Shown here: positions 1 to 5,834 of the stretch, piece by piece
Layout: the number at the start of each line of letters is the position of its first letter
Position numbering within the stretch: the first letter of the stretch is position 1
Assembly: GCA_903842755.1 (NCBI GenBank)
Contig: CAIMNF010000364.1
Span: 1-6,596 of the forward strand
DNA from: Oligoflexia bacterium
GTDB taxonomy: Bacteria > Bdellovibrionota > UBA1018 > CAIMNF01
Length of the DNA: 6,596 nt
Direction: 5' to 3'
Notes under the pieces: model-generated
Database searches by the model: none
Seen by the model: the letters and a program-made list of their open reading frames with translations, nothing else
What the model was told of the DNA's origin: nothing
Translations under genes and position numbers: made by a program

Positions 1-106
1 AGAACGCGAAAGCTTTCTGCGAATCGTTGCAAAACCTGGAAGCAGCGGAAGTAAAATGATTCTGCCTGTAGCAATTAAATCTGATTCAAACTCGGAGGCA
101 CGATGA
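1..106 (+). CDS. C-terminal end of an upstream gene, probably TraK-like (partial)
   Basis: The frame starting at base 2 is open to a TGA at 104-106 and gives 34 residues beginning ERESFLRIVAKPGSS; the start lies outside the window. The TGA overlaps the ATG of the next gene as ATGA, the same coupling used further down the operon, which supports this as a real gene end. In F-type conjugation operons the gene just before traB is traK, a periplasmic VirB9-like (secretin-related) component of the core complex that contacts TraB and TraV. The short beta-strand-like segment SFLRIVA followed by a polar tail fits the end of such a protein, but 34 residues are too few to identify the family. The TraK assignment rests on gene order only. 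Confidence 0.5.
   Translation, partial: ERESFLRIVAKPGSSGSKMILPVAIKSDSNSEAR
94..98 (+). promoter_or_regulatory. Ribosome binding site of the traB-like gene
   Basis: GGAGG lies 4 nt before the ATG at 103, inside the last codons of the upstream gene. The spacing is short but the match to the Shine-Dalgarno core is strong. Together with the ATGA stop/start overlap it fixes the traB start. Confidence 0.6.
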
Positions 107-1461
107 TCAACCAAAGAAGAATTAAAGAAATAATTTCAGCACTTAAAATCCACAAAGTTCCACTCTCTATTGGATTAGGAACGGCAATCATTTTAACGAC
201 TGTCATCGCCTCAAGAGGTGACAGCGATACTCACGTCATCTTTAAACGGGAAGGTCCAATTGACTTTAAAAATGGAAGTATTCTTGGCAATCCGAATCAA
301 GGGGTTCTAAAGGGTGAGGAACGACTATTCACAAAGCAACAGCGTAACTTAATTGATTCTCAGGGAGAATTAAAAGGTGAAATTGCCAAACTCAGAGATG
401 AAGTAAAACAACTCACGCTTGAAAAATCGGCACAATCACCTCCCCCAAGTTCAAATGCAAGCCCACCCCCTCCAGTAAGTACCATATTTAATCAGGGGCC
501 TTTCGTAGGGCCAACTCAAGCAATAAGGGCAAGTACCCCTTCCCCTACGCCAAGTTTGTCACTCGCCCCCGCTTCAGAAACTTTCCTAGGAAAGCAAGTC
601 GCAGGATCACTCCCAACTCCAAGCAAAGATGAAGTCAAAATAACTTCATCATCAGCAATTCAAACGTCTGAATTAGGCATTTCTAGTCACTATTCAACCC
701 CGAAGATAAACGGTAAGCCGGGGGCATCAATGATTTCATTTCCCGTGAAGAGTACAGGGTCTGTTTCCTTTAAGGGGCCAGAAATTACTCTTCCGAGCGG
801 GAGTTACGTAAAAGCAAAACTCTTAACAGGCGTTGAAGCTCCCGAAGGAAAGACCTATCCAGTGCTCATGCAATTGGATTATGCATTTATTATTCCGAAT
901 CATAAGCGTTTAGATTTAAATGGTTGTTTCATCATTGCAAAAGCTCAAGGCGACCTATCTACCGAGCGAGTTCAAATGCAAGCAACTAAACTCTCTTGCG
1001 TTTCTAAACGCGGAGGAATGTTTGAACGAGAAGTAAATGGTTTTATCGCTGACGATGTTGATAACTCTTTTGCAGTAATTGGCAGAGTAAATACAAAACA
1101 GGACCGCGTTGCAGCTACAGCTTTTCTATCAAGTATCGTCTCTGGGATCGGAAAGGCAGTTCAACAAGCCCAAACCACTCAGCAAGCGACCCCCTTGGGA
1201 GGCGGACAATCGATCATCACTGGAGATCAAGCTAAATACATTGGCGCAGGAGGTGCCTCTGAAGCGGCCTCGATGGTAACGCAGTGGTACCTGAAGCAAG
1301 CTCAAAGCTTACTTCCAACGATTAACGTCGGTTCCGGCCAAGACGTTTGGATCGTAATGCAAGATAAAGTCGAATTACCAAAAGCCTATTTTAATCAAAA
1401 CACAGAAGGAGGAACTTCAAATGCATCCATTTATTCGCACTTTACCCGCTTGGTTGAATAA
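103..1461 (+). CDS. traB: TraB/VirB10-family conjugation channel scaffold protein
   Basis: This 452-residue protein has the full TraB/TrbI (VirB10-like) architecture. A short cytoplasmic N-terminus (KIHK basic) precedes one membrane segment at about residues 19-37. A charged, probably coiled-coil region follows at about 72-108, then a Pro/Ser-rich spacer at about 112-175 that would cross the periplasm. The conserved C-terminal beta domain spans about 220-425. Family-typical motifs are GSYVKAKLLTGVEAP (233-247), NGCFIIAKAQGDLS (273-286) and TKLSCV (295-300), with the paired cysteines C275 and C299. The segment at about 335-370 (FLSSIVSGIGKAV, then Gln/Gly-rich) corresponds to the outer-membrane 'antenna' helices, and WYLKQAQSLLP then INVGSGQDVWIV close the domain. 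TraB proteins span inner to outer membrane and form the core channel with TraK and TraV. The length is close to that of F TraB. The last 14 residues are encoded in the overlap with the next gene and lie beyond the conserved domain. Confidence 0.93.
   Translation: MINQRRIKEIISALKIHKVPLSIGLGTAIILTTVIASRGDSDTHVIFKREGPIDFKNGSILGNPNQGVLKGEERLFTKQQRNLIDSQGELKGEIAKLRDEVKQLTLEKSAQSPPPSSNASPPPPVSTIFNQGPFVGPTQAIRASTPSPTPSLSLAPASETFLGKQVAGSLPTPSKDEVKITSSSAIQTSELGISSHYSTPKINGKPGASMISFPVKSTGSVSFKGPEITLPSGSYVKAKLLTGVEAPEGKTYPVLMQLDYAFIIPNHKRLDLNGCFIIAKAQGDLSTERVQMQATKLSCVSKRGGMFEREVNGFIADDVDNSFAVIGRVNTKQDRVAATAFLSSIVSGIGKAVQQAQTTQQATPLGGGQSIITGDQAKYIGAGGASEAASMVTQWYLKQAQSLLPTINVGSGQDVWIVMQDKVELPKAYFNQNTEGGTSNASIYSHFTRLVE
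1406..1412 (+). promoter_or_regulatory. Strong Shine-Dalgarno for the traV-like gene
   Basis: AAGGAGG lies 8 nt before the ATG at 1421, inside the 3' end of the traB coding region. It is the best Shine-Dalgarno match in the window and supports the 1421 start despite the unusual 41-nt overlap with traB. Confidence 0.75.
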
Positions 1462-1828
1462 TCGATTTTTATTCATTTTAATTTTAGCTCTTGTCTCTCA
1501 AGCTTGCGCAAGTCGCGCGCCATCACTCAGGGTTTTAGATACACGAGCAGGATACGGAAGTGAAATTGATGATGAGGAAATTGCTCTCTACGAGCGAGCC
1601 AAAAAAGCACCTGACTCGCTTCTCAAGCAAGGGGGTCACAAAGTAGTGACCGCATATATCTACCCACACGAGCTACCAACTAAGGATTATTTTTGGGGCG
1701 CTTATGTATCGCTCATTGCCGGAGAAGAAGCAGCAGTATTTGAAAACCCAGACGATGAAATGCAAGAGCCTGGGATTAAAGAATCAAAGAAAACAAAAAA
1801 GCATAATAGAAATAGTGGTGCAAAATGA
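1421..1828 (+). CDS. traV: Small TraV-like probable outer-membrane lipoprotein
   Basis: This 135-residue protein starts at an ATG with an excellent Shine-Dalgarno. The N-terminus has basic residues (R6, R15), a hydrophobic stretch at about 16-25 (FLFILILALV) and then SQAC with C29, the only cysteine, so it looks like a lipoprotein signal peptide. The lipobox is imperfect because position -3 is Ser rather than Leu. The mature part is short and polar. About residues 71-105 (HKVVTAYIYPHELP, then FWGAYVSLIAGEE) resemble the C-terminal TraV pattern of a hydrophobic strand, 'P' plus acidic residues, then a 'YV' strand. The C-terminus is lysine-rich (KESKKTKKHNRN). TraV anchors the F-type core complex in the outer membrane and contacts TraK and TraB. 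Position between traB and traC matches F gene order. F TraV is longer (about 170 residues), and the cysteine-containing region expected after the lipobox is missing. The identification rests on position, signal and a weak C-terminal resemblance. Confidence 0.6.
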   Translation: MHPFIRTLPAWLNNRFLFILILALVSQACASRAPSLRVLDTRAGYGSEIDDEEIALYERAKKAPDSLLKQGGHKVVTAYIYPHELPTKDYFWGAYVSLIAGEEAAVFENPDDEMQEPGIKESKKTKKHNRNSGAK

Positions 1829-4449
1829 ACACTGAAAGAATTCAACAAATTTTCTCAAAAACACTTTCAAACCACGAGATATTCGCTAAAGCCCTCTTTG
1901 AACGTCCCGAGAGCTTAAGTCAATTTTTACCTTATGAAGAATACTTAAACGAGTTTGCGGTTTTCAGACAGAAAGATGGTTCATTGGGTACAATTTATGA
2001 AGTAATGCTCAGCGAGCATGAGACAAAAACCTCTGATCAAATTTGTGATCTTCTGGCAAAGCTTCGCAATTGGTTCAGGTTAGACGAAGCCCTTACTCTA
2101 TCGCTTTTGTTTGAACAAGCTCCCATCTCGCCACACGATTTAACCTGGGAAAAATACGTCACTCCAAGAGACTTCACTCGTAATGACATTCCTTCAGAAA
2201 TTCATTTAGCCCAAATTGAAAAAATGAGGAAAAGAATGCCTCTCAAAAGGCGGCTCTACCTATCGGTAAGAAGCTTCGAGAAAAAGGCACCACTATCCGC
2301 ACGATTCAGAAACACAAAAAAAGAGCTTTCTAATCCAAACGAAACACTTTCTCAAACCACCCACTCATTTTTGAAACAGGTGCGAGAGTTTAATCACTTA
2401 TTAAGTCAATTCGAACTCACTTCAGCACTGCCTCTGAAGCGTCTCGACGATGAAACGCTTTCTGATTTCTTACGCCGTACATTTAACCCCATCACCTACT
2501 ATGAGCGTCCCTTTGCGAAACTAAATAAGAACCTGCCTATTTCCGATCAACTCATCTTTTGCACAAGTCAATTGAAGTATGAGGGCATTACCCGTGAAGG
2601 AATGAGTACGCGTACCATTACTCTTAAAAATGCTCCTTCCTTCGCTTACCCAGGGGCGATGGCTTATTTTTTAAGTTTAGACTTTCCGTTCAGAATCGGA
2701 ATTAATATTTCTTTCCCAAAAGGTGCTGCCATAAAACGACATTTTGCTTTAAAAGAATTTTTTTTACAAAATACCCCTTCTGCCAGATCAAAAAGACAAA
2801 AATCTGAAATCGATTCCCTTCAAGAACGCCTGCTTCGTGATGACAGAGTTCTGAATATGACATTCTCTGTATTTATTGAATCGGAAGCGAGAGAAACGCA
2901 AGAAGCTTCACTTGAAGAATTAGAACGAAGAACAAAGGAAACACTCGCTCACTTTCAACAAAAACTTGAATGCGAAGCCATCGTAGAAAAGGAAATCGGC
3001 CTCGGGCTTTGGCTAAACTCACTCCCTCTCAACTATCACCCCATTGCTGATGCAACCGCAAAGCGAGCGATTAGGATTCTTGCTTCAGATATTGTTCATT
3101 TTTGCCCAGTTTTCGATACCTTTAGAGGAACAGAAATCGCTCAATCCCTTTTTTACTCCCGAGAAAACGGAGTGGTTCCGTTTAGCTTGAAGACATATGG
3201 AAACTCACATATGACTGCTGTTCTAGGGGACACCGGATCAGCAAAGAGTGGCCAAGTCATTAAGCTCTTACTTGGGGAGCTTAGAAACGATCCCAAACCA
3301 ATCATTTTCGTAATTGATCATAAAACTAGCTATGGAATGGTCTCACAATTTGTTCCTTCTGAATTCACCACCTTCGAGTCTGGTAAACCTATGCCTTTTT
3401 CACCTTTCAGGGGGCAACTTGACGAAGACAAACAAAGATTTCTAGTTCAATGGCTTACTGCCGCCATTCAGCTTACCTCTCCTCAGTTCAAATTTGAATC
3501 AGAACATCAAACCTGCATCGCACAGGCACTGAAACTCGCATTTGAAACCAAGGCGCGGTCTTCAGGAATAAAATACATTGATGGAAAGCTAGTAGAGACT
3601 GAATCCGCACATGAGCCGTTAGTCACGTTAGATGACATCATGGCACAGCTTGGGGCATTGACAGGCTTTCCTGAATTTGAAAAATATGGACAGGCAATTG
3701 ATGAAATATCAAGAAAACTACGCCCTTTTTACTCAGATGGAATTTATGCAAATTTTTTTCGTCAAACCACACCTACCCCAAAATCAAAACCAGTAGATCT
3801 TTATGTTTATGACTTAGATGGATTGTCAGGAGATCCGGTACTTCAAACACTCGCCACGATGAGTGTGGTAGATGAAATTCGAAGAAAAATTAAAACTACT
3901 GACGGTAAAGAACGAGGCGGTTGGGTAGTCATTGAAGAATTAGGAATGTTAGGCAGAAACAATCCTGTCGCCAAGGATTTTGTTACTGACGCAGCAGAGA
4001 CCTTTAGGAAGCTTGGATTTTTCCTGATTGGTCTCACGCCAAATCCCGCTAATTACTTCAACACAGAAGCCGGGCAAGCGATGTGGGCAGTTGCAGATCA
4101 CTACCTTTTTCTTGCAATGAAAGACGACAACGTTAAGTTTTTGGAATCAAAATCAGAACTACTCTCTGAAGCTTCTGCTCAAATTGTGAAAAGCTTAAGA
4201 ACTATTCGAGGCAAATACGCAGAGTGCTTCTATATTCATAAAACCAAGGAGTTTTCAGGTACATTTAGAAGTATTCCCTCTGCTTATGAACTCTGGCTCA
4301 TGCCGACCCATCGACCAGATGCTCTTGAATCACAAAAAACATTACAGAAATTTCCAAATCAACCTGAGCTTGCTTTAAAAGATTTAGTAAGTCGATTTCC
4401 GAACGGAACCACTGAACTTCCTGGCGATCAAGGAGCGACAAATGCTTAA
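1825..4449 (+). CDS. traC: TraC/VirB4-family type IV secretion ATPase with altered nucleotide-binding motifs
   Basis: This 874-residue protein is almost the length of F TraC (875). The N-terminal domain carries the TraC-like FLPYEEYLNEF segment (about 34-44). The RecA-like ATPase domain occupies roughly residues 440-820. Its P-loop is GDTGSAKSG (468-476), with Ala where the consensus GxxxxGK[ST] has Gly. IIFVIDHKTSY (493-503) follows as in the family. VYDLDGL precedes the Walker B strand WVVIEELGML (700-709), which has Glu-Glu instead of the usual Asp-Glu. The conserved arginine segment is present as TFRKLGF (R728), but the 'TQ' expected afterwards reads TPN (P739). No membrane segment is obvious, so it is cytoplasmic and membrane-associated, energising pilus assembly and substrate secretion. 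The ATG overlaps the traV-like stop as ATGA and has no good Shine-Dalgarno, so translation probably depends on termination-reinitiation. Family assignment is secure; full ATPase activity is not. Confidence 0.9.
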   Translation: MNTERIQQIFSKTLSNHEIFAKALFERPESLSQFLPYEEYLNEFAVFRQKDGSLGTIYEVMLSEHETKTSDQICDLLAKLRNWFRLDEALTLSLLFEQAPISPHDLTWEKYVTPRDFTRNDIPSEIHLAQIEKMRKRMPLKRRLYLSVRSFEKKAPLSARFRNTKKELSNPNETLSQTTHSFLKQVREFNHLLSQFELTSALPLKRLDDETLSDFLRRTFNPITYYERPFAKLNKNLPISDQLIFCTSQLKYEGITREGMSTRTITLKNAPSFAYPGAMAYFLSLDFPFRIGINISFPKGAAIKRHFALKEFFLQNTPSARSKRQKSEIDSLQERLLRDDRVLNMTFSVFIESEARETQEASLEELERRTKETLAHFQQKLECEAIVEKEIGLGLWLNSLPLNYHPIADATAKRAIRILASDIVHFCPVFDTFRGTEIAQSLFYSRENGVVPFSLKTYGNSHMTAVLGDTGSAKSGQVIKLLLGELRNDPKPIIFVIDHKTSYGMVSQFVPSEFTTFESGKPMPFSPFRGQLDEDKQRFLVQWLTAAIQLTSPQFKFESEHQTCIAQALKLAFETKARSSGIKYIDGKLVETESAHEPLVTLDDIMAQLGALTGFPEFEKYGQAIDEISRKLRPFYSDGIYANFFRQTTPTPKSKPVDLYVYDLDGLSGDPVLQTLATMSVVDEIRRKIKTTDGKERGGWVVIEELGMLGRNNPVAKDFVTDAAETFRKLGFFLIGLTPNPANYFNTEAGQAMWAVADHYLFLAMKDDNVKFLESKSELLSEASAQIVKSLRTIRGKYAECFYIHKTKEFSGTFRSIPSAYELWLMPTHRPDALESQKTLQKFPNQPELALKDLVSRFPNGTTELPGDQGATNA
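4430..4435 (+). promoter_or_regulatory. Ribosome binding site of the traH-like gene
   Basis: AAGGAG lies 6 nt before the ATG at 4442, inside the last codons of traC. It supports the 4442 start, which overlaps the traC stop by 8 nt. Confidence 0.65.
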
Positions 4450-5794
4450 GCAAATTCTCACTACCTCGTTATTGGTTCTTGTTATGGTTACCTTTCAGAA
4501 TTTTGCAGTTGCAGACTCCTTCGGATGGCTGGGAGAAAATGGAACTTATCGGGCTAATGCTCATTTGAAACCGCAAGACTACCTCTACGCACCAAATCCA
4601 GAGAGAAAAAATGATCTTTTTGAAACACTAAAACCCGTTGACCTGGGTGTAGATCTTGGCGTTGGTTCTGATTGCGGAAAAATCAACATTGATGGAACTT
4701 TAAAATCCGCATTTGGTAAGTTTTTGAGTGGAGACTATTTTAAGGGAATGGCGCAGGACATTTTAGCTGGAGCCCCCATGCTTGCCGCTTGTTATATGTC
4801 ACCCACTTGGTGTGCAATTTTAAAACACACGCAAATTTCAGCTAACTATTTGACTCAAACTCGTCTCAATCAATGTCAAATCATGGATAAATACACGGAT
4901 TCAAGAGTCGAAGACTACTATCGTGAGCGTCAGACCTGCATTCATAAGGCCATTGAAGCAAACGGCGGAGATATGGATAGCGCACTCGCATCTTGCCAAA
5001 ACAATGTATTTGAACGAAAAGCCGGACTTTGGGCAGGTAAAAATGATGATCCCAATGCTCCGAATGCACTACTAGCGGATTCTGCTAAATGGGCAGGGTT
5101 TTCTGGCCCTGAAAGCGAAAGAATTTCGGGGGTAATTAAATCTATGGTTGGCGACACTGTTTTATCAAAGGGAAATCTAAGGGTTGAATACGGTAGTCAA
5201 GCTCACGCCTATTCCCCGCGCTCCTACCTCTTGTCTATGCAAGAAAAAACATCTGAAGAGTTTTGCAAGAAACTACTTCCCACTATCGCTGCTGGAAGTC
5301 AGTACATTACCGATGATGAAATTAAAAGGCGAATTAGCGCACTCCCCGTCGCCCCAGGAGAAGAAGAGGCATCCCCACTTACTCCTGATATTGTAAGATC
5401 ACTTTCATACCTACCGCTAATCAGAAGAGATCAGATTTGCCTCAAACTCTCTCAAACCTTAGCGACCCAAAGTTTCGCCCGAGACATGAATAGAGCAATT
5501 GATGTTCTTACTGTCGCAGCCCAAAATCCTAATCTTCCCCCTAATCGAAAAGCTGAAATTGAACAAAAGCGTCAGGCACTCAAGGATCAAGTTGAACTTA
5601 CCTTGCGCCTTCGGCAGGAACAGGCAAAGCCCATTGGGGAAGCAATGCAATACATTACCTCGGAAGGTTTAGCGGCTCAGGACGAAGCCACTCGTGCAAA
5701 CATTGCAACCCAAAGTGGAATCGAATCAAAAAACTCACATGCAGCGAGAATGAACGATTGCGCTGATGGTGTATTTTGCGGAAGAACTCAATAA
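4442..5794 (+). CDS. TraH-like exported conjugation protein, cysteine-rich
   Basis: This 450-residue protein has a clear Sec signal peptide: K3, a hydrophobic core at about 5-18, and an AVA|DS cleavage site after A24, giving a periplasmic product. The mature part has ten cysteines (78, 117, 124, 145, 166, 185, 275, 333, 440, 446), an even number suited to disulfides. The region around 77-150 follows a TraH-like plan: DCGKINIDG (77-85), a helical stretch, then CYMSPTWC (117-124) and a later NQCQ (143-146). TraH of F (about 458 residues) has a comparable Cys-Gly-x-Ile/Asp start, a paired-cysteine site and a later Cys-Gln. A charged helical region at about 365-400 is likely coiled coil. TraH is needed for F-pilus extension and mating-pair formation at the outer membrane. 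Overlap with traC places it in the same operon. The similarity is of pattern rather than clear sequence. An alternative is one of the integrative-conjugative-element families of exported cysteine-rich proteins (for example the PFL_4711-type group). Confidence 0.55.
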   Translation: MLKQILTTSLLVLVMVTFQNFAVADSFGWLGENGTYRANAHLKPQDYLYAPNPERKNDLFETLKPVDLGVDLGVGSDCGKINIDGTLKSAFGKFLSGDYFKGMAQDILAGAPMLAACYMSPTWCAILKHTQISANYLTQTRLNQCQIMDKYTDSRVEDYYRERQTCIHKAIEANGGDMDSALASCQNNVFERKAGLWAGKNDDPNAPNALLADSAKWAGFSGPESERISGVIKSMVGDTVLSKGNLRVEYGSQAHAYSPRSYLLSMQEKTSEEFCKKLLPTIAAGSQYITDDEIKRRISALPVAPGEEEASPLTPDIVRSLSYLPLIRRDQICLKLSQTLATQSFARDMNRAIDVLTVAAQNPNLPPNRKAEIEQKRQALKDQVELTLRLRQEQAKPIGEAMQYITSEGLAAQDEATRANIATQSGIESKNSHAARMNDCADGVFCGRTQ

Positions 5795-5809
5795 TCTGTT
5801 CCGAAATCT

Positions 5810-5815
5810 TATAAT
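5810..5815 (+). promoter_or_regulatory. Possible -10 promoter element before the phosphorylase gene
   Basis: A perfect TATAAT sits in the 40-nt gap after the traH-like stop. There is no recognisable -35 hexamer at 16-18 nt (the bases there are about CTCAAT) and no extended -10 TG. Transcription would begin near 5822, leaving a leader of only about 13 nt before the ATG at 5835. It could give the phosphorylase its own promoter, but it may be chance in AT-rich DNA. Confidence 0.25.
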
Positions 5816-5834
5816 CGGATGCTACCCTTTCTAT

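Noticed and set aside
1503..1512. Perfect palindrome CTTGCGCAAG
   Set aside because: It lies within the signal-peptide codons of the traV-like gene, occurs once and is only 10 bp. Most likely chance.
2758..2765. T8 run in traC (and an A8 run at 5991-5998 in the phosphorylase) as phase-variation or slippage sites
   Set aside because: Both are read in frame as ordinary Phe-Phe-Leu and Lys-Lys codons in AT-rich DNA, and the frames on both sides are intact. Eight bases alone do not support phase variation.
3193..3213. Direct repeat of ACATATG just before the Walker A codons
   Set aside because: Seven bases, two copies, inside well-conserved coding sequence. No sign of function.
4942..5157. Overlapping minus-strand frames within the traH-like gene as possible antisense genes
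   Set aside because: The + strand frame has a signal peptide, a ribosome site and operon overlap. The antisense frames have none of these.
5801..5818. CCGA...TCGG inverted repeat after the traH-like stop as a possible terminator
   Set aside because: Only a 4-bp stem around a 10-nt AT-rich loop, with no T-run after it. Too weak for an intrinsic terminator.
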